The notes beneath the pieces are model-generated. The model searched no databases, was not told where the DNA came from, and saw only the letters and a list, made by a program, of their open reading frames with translations. Shown here piece by piece: positions 48,719 to 58,344 of a stretch of DNA of 64,000 bases. The position numbers were made by a program, and so were the translations under genes. Source of the stretch: Clarkia xantiana subsp. parviflora (taxonomy: Eukaryota; Streptophyta; Magnoliopsida; Myrtales; Onagraceae); contig JAPTYO010000002.1 in NCBI GenBank assembly GCA_036873135.1, positions 38,741,452 to 38,805,451 of the forward strand, given 5' to 3'. The first letter of the stretch is position 1. Each line of letters begins with the position of its first letter.

Positions 48719-50051
48719 GGGTTAAGTCTCTAAATGCTCCTTGAACTCTAGCTAAATGTCCCATTTTATCCTCGAACTTCATTTAAGGCCGAATTTATCC
48801 TCGAACTCAAACAGAAAAACTGATTATACCCTTCTGTTTAAAATTGGCTGATTTTAAATCGGACTCCGTTAATTTCCTGCATTAATCACTATTTTACCCT
48901 TAAATCCTAAACTAATAATAATTGAAATAATTAATAATTTAATACTAATAAAATTGCAACCAAAATTGAGAGGGAAAAATTAATAGCGACTTTACTATTT
49001 TTTTGTTCGGATGCTGATGTTCTGTTTGATTATTACCATTGCTATTACCGCTTCGTTCTCTGTGATATGTGATCACGCTCTTTATCTAGGTATGATTGAC
49101 ATAAACCCTAATTTTGTAGTTGAATCATCAGTTGAACCTCTAGTTCATTTTTCATCATCTTAAAACCTAAATCAATTAATTGTAACAACATCAATTTTAA
49201 TATTTCTATTGAATTCAAAAGAATTGAGGAGCATATCATCAATATTGCCTCGAGTGTATTTTACCTACTGATTTCTACATGTTTGATTGACTATATTGTG
49301 TTGTTTACGGTGATTGAATGATATGCTTTGACCTGCGGTAAGCATTCTCAAATTTTCACAGTATTAGCAATTCATCACGTTACTTTATTATTTCTCCATC
49401 TCATTCTCGATTTATTGTTGTTTGTCATCACCTCATTAAAACACACTTGATCAAATAGTAGAAAATGAATTCAGGTAAAATGCATAATCATATTAGAGTT
49501 AGAGGTTCAAGGGACAAAATATCAACTAAAAAATTAGGATTTTGGTCAATAATACCTCGTTGGCCTGAGGTTAGGGGTTGATGACAGTGTGATCACTGAG
49601 AACGTGGCAGCAGCAGTAACAACCGAGTAGAACACGGGTGCCGGCGGCATAGAGAAAAAGGTACAGTCATTAATTATTTCCTTTTCACGGTTAATGACGA
49701 TGGTGATCGGTAAGGATGAAATGGTGACAACAGTAACAATTCGAGGACACAACAGAACACCGGAGCAGAGAAGAGAAGATCAAGAGACAATAGCATATTC
49801 ACCGGTTTTTTGTAAACAAAGTTGCAATTACTTCTCCTGTCGCTTTTATTATTAGTTTAGGGATTTAGGGTAAATTAGTAATTGATGCAGGAAATTAACG
49901 GATCAGTCAAATACTACATCAGTTAATTTTAAACGGAAGGGTATGATCAGTTTTTTTGTTTGAGTTCGAGGATAAATTCGGACTTAATTAAAGTTCAAGG
50001 ATAAAATCGGACATTTACCTAGAATTCGAGGATCATTTAGAGACTTAACCC
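48719..50051. mobile_element. Non-autonomous MULE-type element with long TIRs, 9-bp TSD
   Basis: The 1,333-bp element starts GGGTTAAGTCTCTAAATG and ends CATTTAGAGACTTAACCC. Inverted repeats extend over roughly 215 bp at each end (48,719-48,933 and about 49,845-50,051) at about 80-85% identity by eye. It is flanked by TAAATAAAA at 48,710-48,718 and 50,052-50,060, a 9-bp duplication typical of Mutator-like elements. The middle has no transposase; a 68-codon frame at 49,546-49,752 is not convincing. It sits inside the last LTR of the array. Confidence 0.9.
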
Positions 50052-50275
50052 TAAATAAAATCAATTCAGAACTCAAGTCTCAAGATTAGTTGGTGGTTGG
50101 ACGAATTTGCATTAATTGCTGTTTGACTTGATTGTCTCTTGGGCCTTCTTGATTGTCTCTTGGGCCTTCTTGCATCTGCTGCAGCATTTTGGGCCCTCCA
50201 TTGGTCTTGTTTGTAACTTGGGCCTTGGATTGAGTGATTGGACCACCATTTCGCCATTTAGAGCCCTCAAATGAC

Positions 50276-50412
50276 CTTGGTTAAGGGAACCCACCGGAGC
50301 TCCGTAGGCTCCCAAGCAGTGGGAAGAGACCAGGGCTCTGACCGCGTGCCTGTTGAAGAATGAGCCGGCGACTCATAGGCAGTGGCTTGGTTAAGGGAAC
50401 CCACCGGAGCTC
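50276..50412 (+). pseudogene. rrn23: Plastid 23S rRNA (rrn23) fragment, nuclear insertion
   Basis: The stretch with 'ccagggctctgaccgcgtgc', 'ctgttgaagaatgagccggc' and 'gactcataggcagtggcttg' followed by 'gttaagggaacccaccggag' is the middle of the plastid 23S rRNA gene as I know it. The phrase CTTGGTTAAGGGAACCCACC occurs twice, at 50,276 and 50,386 (period 110), so a piece is duplicated at the left junction. The left border shares CTTGG with the array's 'ccttggg', a microhomology. Confidence 0.8.
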
Positions 50413-50503
50413 CGAATAGCATTTCCTGCTGCGGTTTGAGCAGCAAATGGTGTCCCTCTTCTTGTACCCTTGAATCCACAAGTACCAGCGGAGGATCAAG
50501 AAA
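50413..50503 (-). pseudogene. rps11: Plastid rps11 fragment, nuclear insertion
   Basis: Read on the minus strand it encodes [20 protein letters not shown] followed by TAAGNAI, the conserved core of plastid ribosomal protein S11 (uS11). Only about 30 codons are present. It is fused to the rrn23 piece on its left and to a third plastid piece on its right, and the three pieces are not neighbours in plastid genomes. Confidence 0.85.
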
Positions 50504-50692
50504 TGATATTATTCCATTCCAATTCCTTCCCGATACCTCCCAGGGAAAATCCCGAATTGGATTCCAAATTGACGGGTTAGTGTGAGCTTATCCATGCGGT
50601 TATGCACTCTTCGAATAGGAATCCATTTTCTGAAAGATCCTGGCTTTGGTGGGTCTCCGAGATCCTTCCGATGACCTATGTTGTGTTGAAGG
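50504..50692 (+). other. Third plastid-derived piece (inverted-repeat intergenic, probable)
   Basis: The sequence with 'ttccttcccgatacctccca', 'aaattgacgggttagtgtga' and 'ccatgcggttatgcactctt' looks like plastid inverted-repeat DNA near trnV/rrn16. I recognise it less certainly than the other two pieces. It ends in 'gtgttgaaggg' and rejoins the array at 'tgcaatatc'. Confidence 0.55.
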
Positions 50693-50729
50693 GTGCAATA
50701 TCAAGGTTGGAGCATCCCGAAGCACATCA

Positions 50730-50734
50730 CCAGG
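50730..50734. repeat. Right target-site duplication (CCAGG) of the array
   Basis: CCAGG directly follows the final LTR end GAAGCACATCA. After it the sequence no longer resembles the array. Confidence 0.8.
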
Positions 50735-50859
50735 TACCAATTCGGTTATAATCCTAATAATCTATATATATATATATTAAAATTTAGAATGAAAGAGAAT
50801 ATGAGGAGATGGAGATGACACTTACAGCATAAATCAGCTATTAAAGAAGTTTTAAACTT

Positions 50860-51045
50860 TTAATCTCCCAGCTGCTCTTTAGATTTAATACGGCTCCATA
50901 ATCCGGAAGCAGTGTTCTCCATACATCTAGCTGGCGTCTCCGATTTAATGAGCTCCAAATCCGAAACACAGATGGAATTTGAAGGGTCTTCCACTTGCAC
51001 AACATTCCAAGGATAATCGCTGGAATACGAATGAGTTTTAATTTC
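50860..51045 (-). CDS. Possible last exon of an unknown gene
   Basis: An acceptor-like 'tctttattctag' ends at 51,046 on the minus strand. From 51,045 a frame in phase 0 runs 61 codons to TAA (50,860-50,862): it begins EIKTHSYSSDYPWNVVQVED and ends RIKSKEQLGD. Composition looks protein-like and contains no stop over 186 bp, but I recognise no family and cannot point to an upstream exon. This is a weak call; chance openness or a pseudogene fragment is possible. Confidence 0.25.
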   Translation of the reverse strand, partial: EIKTHSYSSDYPWNVVQVEDPSNSICVSDLELIKSETPARCMENTASGLWSRIKSKEQLGD

Positions 51046-51977
51046 CTAGAATAAAGACAAAAACGAGGGTCTATGGGATAAACATCAACGAGTCGAATTC
51101 ATAATTTAAAACCTGGACAGAAACGAAGCGGCGGGAAGAATTTAATAACGAAGATTCATTGAATAGGCCACCATCACATTCGTATATAAAGATGCCTGAT
51201 TTGGTTTTCTGTACACCAGTCGTCGATCAATAAGCGATTGGTAAGCTGTATGTTTCTTTCTGTTGTTTTATCTCAGTTCACTCCTTCCATGACGTTGATT
51301 AAGTTTCTTGTGAATTTTTGCTTACTCTCTGAAATGGTTTTCCTCTAGAAGCGACATTACAGTTCGATGCCGCGGTAGTGTCTTCCCCTGATAGCTAACA
51401 ACCTTACAACGAAGATCAAAGCATGGAGATTCCAAAATCATATATCACATACAAATGAAGAGGACAAAGCGAAAAATCAAAGAGAAGCATTACAATATTA
51501 AGTGATAGAGTGGAAAATTTTACCGAGCATACTGCATACATGCTGAAGAATCTCAGCTTTGGAAAGTTGAACCTGCTTGCCTCCTTTGTTGTAAAACCAA
51601 TTAGGATTCAATAAATCGCAACTCCGAAATAACGTACTTAGCTACAACTTTCCACATCACCTAAGAAGAATTTATACATCATGAGTAACAACAAAAAAAT
51701 TGCCAGAAATTGTAGCCCTGGGTGGCACAAGAGATGAATCAATTTAATTGAATTTTGACAGGCTTGGAGAAGAATCACTTAAATTAGTATTAAAGACATA
51801 TATTCAAAGGATTCATGAAATTCATGGTTTAAAATCTAACCTTAAGATCGGCACCTCCCTGCCACGGCCAGCTATAAGCCGACAATAGAAACTTCCCAGC
51901 CACTACGCTGCTTTACCATCTGACTTCTCCTTTCTCAGGCCTTCTAAGACCACATATTCATTTTATCAAACCCAGAA

Positions 51978-52294
51978 ATGAAGTATCTCGATTCCGAACC
52001 CAGATCTGTGGGGTTTAGGTCTATATTTAACATGCTCTTTTCTCAATTCGCCTAGGTCGATATGGAATTGAAGATTTACTACGCTGACGGCGGCGATATT
52101 CTACCTTCTCCTCCGCCTATGGCACCTCTGATACGTCATGCCGCCGATAAGTCAGCTTTAATTAAGACAAGCGAATCTGATGACATCGTCACTTATACCG
52201 AAGACCCTGAAAGCTCCAATCCAAGAAGAAACCTAGGATTCATGGAAATTGGAAACCATAACAGCGGCTACAAGTACAAAATCTCTTTAGAAAA

Positions 52295-52295
<1 letters not shown>
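51978..52295 (+). CDS. Unknown frame, possible gene fragment
   Basis: ATG at 51,978 opens MKYLDSEPRSVGFRSIFNML but meets TAG after 25 codons. The same frame reopens at the ATG at 52,062 (MELKIYYADGGDILPSPPPM) and reads SDDIVTYTEDPESSNPRRNL before dissolving into an A-run and TA microsatellite. I recognise no family. A small decayed gene is one reading; an intron boundary ('cgcctag') between the parts is another. Confidence 0.25.

Positions 52296-52351
<56 letters not shown>
52291..52351 (+). repeat. (A)n(TA)n microsatellite
   Basis: A run of 13 A followed by about 23 TA repeats. Confidence 0.95.
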
Positions 52352-52355
<4 letters not shown>

Positions 52356-52428
52356 AAATGTGAATTTTGTAATAGTAATTTACTAACTATTTTTTTAGGC
52401 CTTTTGGCCTAAAAACTATTGTTTTGGG

Positions 52429-53203
52429 CAGTGTTATCAGAACCGGACCGGTGAGGCCTCCGGTTCCCGGTTCGACCCGGTTTGACAAGAAACACCACCG
52501 AATAATACCCTCTGGATTCCTCCCCTTTCACTTTCCATTGGTTTAGTGGTTTTGCCTCAGTCAAGTGCTATCACTTTCAATCGTCAGACTATACCTTTTT
52601 GGTTGAGTTCTTCACCTTCGCTCCAACCCGACTTCTTCTCCTCCATCGCATCGACCGATTCACCCAGCTCTAGTCACAAATCGACCATCTCCTTCGCTCA
52701 TCGCTGCCCAGATTCGCCACCATCGATCCGTTCCATCCTTCACCGGCTCCTCTGTTCACCCAAGCCTCGTTGTTGGCTTCCATTGTTGCAAACACCTCGA
52801 TCTCCCCAAGCTTGAATCCCCCATGGTAATCTTAGTCATTCAGGAATCTAATTATATTCAAACAAGAATTAAAATATAACCGATCTAGGGTTCTAAGTCG
52901 CCCTTTGCTTCCCGCTGGCTCCCTGCGCTGCTAGAATTAGGTTTCCTTCTCCTGGTTTTCTTCTTTATTTTTTACATATTTGTGTTTGCTTTTTTTTTTT
53001 TTTCCTAAATACCCGAACCGGCGGACCGGCCGGTCTATTCAAAACCGACCGGTCTGTTCAAAACCGGCCGGTTCTCCAAAAGACCGGAGATCGAACCGGA
53101 TTTGCTTACATCCTCCGGATTTGCTCAAACCGGACTGCTGAAGGTACCGGTTCCGGTTCGAACCCGGTCGGACCGCCGGTCCGATCCGGTTCTGATAACA
53201 CTG
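52429..53203. mobile_element. hAT-like non-autonomous element, 775 bp
   Basis: The left end CAGTGTTATCAGAACCGGAC is the inverted complement of the right end GATCCGGTTCTGATAACACTG apart from one base. The element is flanked by an exact 8-bp duplication GTTTTGGG (52,421-52,428 and 53,204-53,211), the length expected for hAT. Subterminal regions hold many CCGG/ACCGG motifs (for example 52,455-52,495 and 53,018-53,190), as in hAT elements with repeated transposase-binding sites. No transposase is present. A Ser/Pro-rich frame at 52,546-52,815 (89 codons) is of unknown meaning. Confidence 0.9.
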
Positions 53204-53211
53204 GTTTTGGG

Positions 53212-53870
53212 TCTTCATTTTGACCGAAGCTCTCCATTAAAGAGCATTGAATTATTTTTTTTTTATCAAAAGCATTGAATTTCAAAGTGGATGTTTTAAG
53301 TTCAACTCTTCTTTTCTTTTAGCGAAATTTAGCGAAATAAAAACAATTCGTTTCCTTTTATTTGTTATTTAACAAGTCTCACTTTTTTAGCAAAAAAAAA
53401 AAAATGGTCTCACTTTTTCATTCTTCCATTCCAAAGATCTATTTCAATTTCCAAAAATGTCTTTAATAATTTTATCTATTTTTCTTTCCAACTTTTTTTA
53501 CATTTATTATTTTTCGGTTGTTTTTTCAAACTATTTCTTTCAATATTTAACCCAGTTTTTTTATAACAAAAATTGGCCCGTTACTAGACAATATCAATTG
53601 TCATTTGCTTCTTGCGTGTTGGGAATGGGGTAGTTATCTGACAAGCTTTTAAGTATTTCGACACTTTTGGATTAAAATAAATTATTTATTATTATTTTGG
53701 CCAGTTTTAATTTATTAATTATCAGTGTCTTATATATTTTTTTGCGTGTCGCGGTAAATGCACTTTAGTATATTAAAATTTAGGAGTTTTTTTTTACTAA
53801 AATAAGGCTACATGGACAACCAAATACCAATATAGGCTGAAAAAACTTGTAATTACAAATATAAGGATGG
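53212..53870. other. AT-rich, no gene seen
   Basis: Poly-T and poly-A rich sequence without a supported frame. It may be the outer part of the MULE whose transposase lies further right, but I cannot identify a terminal inverted repeat. Confidence 0.4.
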
Positions 53871-53873
53871 CCA

Positions 53874-54072
53874 GGTCGGGGGAACCCGACCAAGTGAGTT
53901 CAAATTTTGGAACTCACTTGGCCGGGTTCCCCCAACCCAGCCAAGCAGTTCAAATTTCGAACTACTTGGCCGGGTCCCCCTCACCCGGCCAAGTACCATC
54001 GGATTCCCGACCAGCAACTTTTGTCAGATGACAAAAGCTGCTGGCTGATATGACCGGTCAGATTGACCGGTC
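53874..54072. repeat. Cluster of seven adjacent hairpin-forming palindromes
   Basis: Arms: GGTCGGG/CCCGACC (53,874-53,891); AAGTGAGTT/AACTCACTT (53,892-53,919); GGCCGGGTT/AACCCAGCC (53,920-53,942); AAGCAGTTC/GAACTACTT (53,943-53,967); GGCCGGGT/CACCCGGCC (53,968-53,990); AGCAACTTTTGTCA with its partner (54,013-54,042); GACCGGTCA/TGACCGGTC (54,052-54,072). Pairs 1+2 and 3+4 also form a tandem unit of about 47 bp. Confidence 0.85.
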
Positions 54073-54289
54073 TCATTTTTTTTTGTCTCAGACAAATTCG
54101 ATTTTTTTAATAAAAAAAAACTCATTATTTCTTTCTCTATATATACATACAACATTAATCATCTAACTTCATACAAACATATATTTCTCTCTATATCTTC
54201 AATAACCTTACATTCATCTCATCACCAAAAATTATATGCAGCAAAACACTCTCATCTTTAAGGTGATGTCTCTTTTGTATAAATTTGCT

Positions 54290-55757
54290 AAGTTTGAAGA
54301 TATACATATATGTTATAATGGTAGACAGTATGATGTGTACGTAGATTAGAATGCTATAAGTATCAACATTATTATGTGTTTTTTTTTTTCAAAATAAGAA
54401 AACATGTAACATAATTTTGTTGTCAATGATGATTTTTACAGCTATACATGGAGATATGAAACAAATATTTGAAATTATATTGATTCTTATTTTTTTTCGT
54501 ACATAGATTAGAATACTATAAATATCAACATTATTATGTGTTTATTTCAAAATAAGACAACATGTAACATAATATTGTTGTCAATGATAGTTTTTAAAAC
54601 TGTACATGGAGATATGAAACAAATATTTTGAAATTATATTGATTCTTTTTTTTTTTTTTTGCGTACATAGATTAGAATACTATAAATATCAACATTATTA
54701 TGTGTTTATTTGAAAATAAGACAACATGTAACATAATATTGTTGTCAATGATAGATTTTTAAAACTGTACATGGAGATATGAAACAAATATTTTGAAATT
54801 ATATTGATTCTTTTTTTTTTCGTACGTATATTAGAATGCTATAAATATCAACATTATTATGTGTTTATTTCAAAATAAGACAACATGTAACATAATTTCT
54901 TTGTCAATGATAATTTTTAAAACTATACATGGAGATATGAAACAAATATTTTGAAATTATATTAATTCTTTTATTTTTGTGTAAATAGATTAGAATGCTA
55001 TAAATATCAACATTATTATGTGTTTTTTTTTAAAATAAGACAACATGTAACATAATTTTGTTTTCAATGATAATTTTTAAAGTTATACTAGGAGATATGA
55101 AATAAATATTTTGAAATTATATTGATTCTTTTTTGTTTTTTTTTTGCGTACGTAGATTAGAAGACTATAAATATCAACGTTATTATGTGTTTATTTAAAA
55201 ATAAGACAACATGTAACATACTTTTGTTGTCAATGATAGTTTTTAAAACTATACATGGAGATATGAAACAAATATTTTAAAATTATAGTGATTCTTCTTT
55301 TTGTGTACGTAGATTAGAATGCTATAATATCATATTACTACGTTTTCTTTTTTCAAAATAAGAGAACATTAACATAATTTTATTGTCAATGATAGTTTTT
55401 AAAACTATACATGGAGATATGAAAAAAACAATTTTGAAGTTATATTGATTCTTTTTTTTTTTTTTTTTTTGCGTACGTAGATTAGAATTCTATAAATATC
55501 AACATTATTATGTTTTTTTTTTTTCAAAATAAGACAACATGTAACATAATATTGTTAACAATGATAGTTTTTAAAACTATACATGGAGATATGAAACAGA
55601 TATTTTGAAATTATATTGATTTTTTTTTTGGCGTACGTAGATTAGAAGGCTATAAATATCAACATTATTATGTGTTTATTTCAAAATAAGACAACATGTA
55701 ACATAATTTTGTTGTCAGTTATAGTTTTAAAATTATACATGGAGATATGAAATAAAT
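54290..55757 (+). repeat. Minisatellite of 156-172-bp units, nine copies
   Basis: The phrase ACATGGAGATATGAAACAAA (or a close variant) occurs at 54446, 54604, 54769, 54927, 55087, 55253, 55409, 55581 and 55737. Between occurrences are 'attatattgattcttttttt', 'cgtacgtagattagaat.ctataaatatcaacattattatgtgtt' and 'aaataagacaacatgtaacataattttgttgtcaatgatag'. Length variation comes mostly from a poly-T run. It lies just upstream of the MULE reading frames. Confidence 0.92.
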
Positions 55758-55760
55758 ATT

Positions 55761-57519
55761 TTGAATCCGCTGATTCATTTTTTATTATATCGATTTAACT
55801 ATTTTGTGGATGCACATTTCATCAACATAGGAATCTTTATGACGGATGTGTTTACCATACGGTTTCAATATGGCGGTTATAGGGTTGAGTACATAGATGG
55901 TATAATGGCCGAGTTCCAATTGAACGGGACCTCACCTTTCGTGACGCAAAGTTGTTTGCATCAAATATTACTGTTATTGAGATACCAGCGCTTTGGTGCG
56001 CAAACGATGAAGGACTGTTTGTCCAAATAGATAGTTAGGAGTGAAGGCAGTGCCTTCTGATGGATACTCCCACCGACTGGGTAGAAGTGTTTGTCCTACC
56101 CAGGCCTATAGGGAACGAAGATGACGATGTCCACTCAGTTGAAGAGATATACATTGAACGGAGGTTGTATGACCCAGCAGATTATGACCCAGCAGTCCAT
56201 ATGCCGCGTCTTGGATTATTAGGGGGGATCCTACGGATGGTGAATGCAGCAACACTTTCCAAGAAGGAGAATGCGGTAATGATAGAGTGTCGGTTGGGGT
56301 AGATGAAGAAATCGTGGATTTAGGAGAACTCGAAGCTGTTTTGGCTGCGGCTGATGATGGGGCCAATGACAAAGAGCAAGAATACTATTGCCCGAAGGAT
56401 TGGAATGAGGGAGACTTGAAGGAACAACTGCAGTGCACTGATTGGAGTGTTCAAGACGGGTATGCATCATATGATGTGAACGAGTTCGAAGTTGGAAAAA
56501 AATACAATAGCAAAGAAGAACTCCAAGAGGCTGTTAAAGGCTGGCACATCAAGAATGCCCGAGAATGCAGAACTCCTACATCTAGTACTACTAAGATCCG
56601 ATTCGTATGCAAGAACAATGAGTGTTCGTGGTTTCTATATGCAACAAAGAAGATACTTGGTAGATGGACGATACAGTCGTTAGGCCCTCCCCACTCATGT
56701 TTGAATAGTCAGATGATCACCCAGAATAGCAATCTAGATAACAAGATTATCTATGACTGTATTTACGATCACGTAAAAGATAATCACAAGATAAAGATTG
56801 CTGACTTGCAAAAAATTGTAAGAAACAGATGGAGGGAGATGCCAAGTTACCGTAAAATATGGTACACAAAGCAGCAAATTATGGACGATATTAACAGCAC
56901 TCACGAGTCGGCGTTTGGACATTTCCACAACTCATGACGGCAATTGCACATTATAATCTGGGCACGGTATTCGACTACACATGGAAGCATCAATTTTGTG
57001 AGATTGCCACTTTCGATAAATGGTTTTGAGCGTTTGGGCCGGCTATTAAGGGGTTTCGACATTGTTGACCTTTGATCATCATCGATGGCACACATCTGTA
57101 TGGGAAGTATACCGGTAAACTTCTCGTGGCAGTTACGTACGATGCAGATAACCAAATCGTTCCATTGGCATTTTGTTTGTGCGACAAAGAGAGTGATGAT
57201 ACATGGAGTTGGTTTTTAGAGCGTCTCCGGGTGCATGTGACAAAGGATAAGCGCCATGTATGTATTATGTCCAATCGACACGTTAGTATTCTTAAAGCTG
57301 TCAGGCAGTGGTATCCAGAGGGAGTTGGTTCTCACAGGTATTGTGCTCGACATTTGTTGAGAAACTTCAATACACACTTCAAGAATGTCGAGTTGAGAAA
57401 GCATTCGGCCATCTGGTATGGACTTCAAAAAAACATGTATTTGAACGAGAATACCAACAGTGGTACAATGCTGATAACGGCAAGTACCAAAGCTTCATGG
57501 ACAGATGTGGACTGTCTAG
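55761..57519 (+). pseudogene. MULE transposase (MURA-like), broken and truncated
   Basis: The N-terminal part (55,761-56,028) includes DVFTIRFQYGGYRVEYIDG, like the PB1-type start of some MULE proteins. A shifted frame (56,060) has PTDWVEVFVLPRPIGNEDD. The frame 56,287-56,937 holds a MuDR-type DNA-binding region at about residues 70-143: FEVGKKYNSKEELQEAV, then IRFVCKNNECSWFLYA and GRWTIQSLGPPHSC. After further stops, 57,072-57,470 gives the catalytic start IIIDGTHLYGKYTGKLLVAV, with NQIVPLAFCL and SHRYCARHLLRNFNTHFKN. It shifts frame again near 57,400 and is cut at 57,520 by a gypsy LTR; the rest, including the last catalytic residue and SWIM finger, is not in the window. Confidence 0.88.
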
Positions 57520-58344
57520 TGTTGGGATCAAAATGACGTGGCCTTGAACTTCGGGGAATGGACTTCCAAGTATCGCCTCGGACTTAGCTCTATAGAACGC
57601 TAAGTTTTCCTCTAAGAGGTTATGTGGGGCGAGAACCTAAAAAAGGGGTGGGGATGGCCCCTGATTCCACTCCGAAGCTTAAGTCAGTAATGGATTTGAG
57701 AGTAATAATATAAGAACGTATTTAGAAATGACTGAATGTAATGAAATAAATAGAAATAGTCACTATTTATAGGGATAAGTTACCGACTTTATATGGCGGT
57801 TACCCTCCTTGGGGGGTTTCTCTTCAGAGTCGGTCAAGCAGGTGACAAGCAGGTCGCCACCTCATCTTTACTTAACTGAGATGGTTTCCTTTAGCAGGTG
57901 TTTAAGCAGGTCACCACATGTCTATACTTCTAGAGGAAGGTTTCCTCTGATGACGGTTGAAGCAGGTCGCCACCTGTGTTTACTTCCGGAGGAAGGTTTC
58001 CTCTGATGATAGTGACAAGCAGGTCGCCACCTGTCTTTACCTTCGAAGGAAGGTTTTTTTGATGATAGTGACCAGCAGGTCGCCACCTGTCTTTACCTTC
58101 GAAGGAAGGTTTCTTCTGATGATAATGATAAGCAGGTCGCCACCTGTCTTTACCTTCGAAGGAAGATTTCTCCTAGTGGCGGGCAGTCGTACTTTGGAAG
58201 TCGACTTTTTCATAAGTTGTCGTCGACCTTTCATCCCTATCTCGTTAAGACGAGTCAGAAAGGTCGACGACTCTTCTTTCACTGCCCTTTGAACGTACTC
58301 GACTCTTGTGCTTAATGATGAGTTTAATCAATCATAACCCAACA
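57520..58344 (-). mobile_element. Gypsy 3' LTR, copy 2, 825 bp
   Basis: Plus-strand ends are TGTTGGGATCAAAATGACG and ATAACCCAACA, giving inverted ends TGTTGGG/CCCAACA. A minus-strand TATA box CTATAAATAG lies near 57,760. It aligns with the LTR of copy 1 at 18,749-19,362 over most of that copy. A polypurine tract follows on its right. It interrupts the MULE transposase. Confidence 0.9.
57832..58170 (-). repeat. 57-bp repeats in gypsy LTR U3
   Basis: The phrase GCAGGTCGCCACCTGT with following 'ctttaccttcgaaggaaggttt' recurs at 57,962, 58,019, 58,075 and 58,132 (period 56-57), with more diverged units to the left from 57,849. Copy 1 has its own version of this block at 19,020-19,310, so the repeat is an ancestral part of the LTR. 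Confidence 0.85.

Larger units (their letters stand above)
24030..50729 (-). mobile_element. Tandem LTR-internal array: 22 LTRs and 21 internal segments from one insertion
   Basis: LTRs start (plus coordinates) at 24030, 25192, 26322, 27452, 28583, 29713, 30843, 31974, 33104, 34234, 35365, 36496, 37627, 38756, 39887, 41018, 42149, 43277, 44399, 45559, 46718 and 48334. Each LTR, about 675 bp, begins TGATGTGCCTCGGATGTCG and ends CCCGAAGCACATCA on the plus strand, so the ends are inverted (TGATGTGC/GCACATCA). Internal segments are about 456-487 bp. On the minus strand the order is LTR, two bases, TGGTATCAGAGC, integrase remnant, CTGGGGAGAA, LTR. The whole block is flanked by CCAGG on both sides (24,025-24,029 and 50,730-50,734). 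The block is thus one insertion that expanded, not many independent insertions. Confidence 0.92.
48334..50729 (-). repeat. Last LTR of the array, with two insertions
   Basis: LTR sequence runs 48,334-48,718, is interrupted by the MULE-type element and its TSD copy, resumes at 50,061, is replaced by plastid DNA from 50,276 to 50,692, and ends with 'gcaatatcaaggttggagcatcccgaagcacatca' at about 50,695-50,729. The 70 bp of LTR normally lying between 'ccttgg' and 'tgcaat' are missing. Confidence 0.8.
50735..52428. other. Low-copy-looking flank with weak gene hints
   Basis: This stretch does not resemble the surrounding elements. It has an AT run near 50,760, possible exon pieces on both strands (listed separately), a TATA-like TATATAAAG at 51,183 followed by a GTAAGC donor-like site at 51,240, and an (A)n(TA)n microsatellite at 52,291-52,351. 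Continuous coding is not visible. Confidence 0.35.

Noticed and set aside
49546..49752. Small minus-strand frame inside the long-TIR element
   Set aside because: 68 codons, Val/Ile/Thr-rich, no transposase motif; more likely filler between inverted repeats.
24025..50734. Array as many independent solo insertions
   Set aside because: Independent insertions would each have their own target-site duplication. Here LTR and internal segments alternate without flanking duplications, and only the outer edges have CCAGG.
55761..57519. MULE at 55.8-57.5 kb as the autonomous partner of the long-TIR element at 48.7-50.1 kb
   Set aside because: Attractive by proximity, but no copy of the GGGTTAAGTCTC terminal repeat is visible around the MULE, so there is no sequence link.
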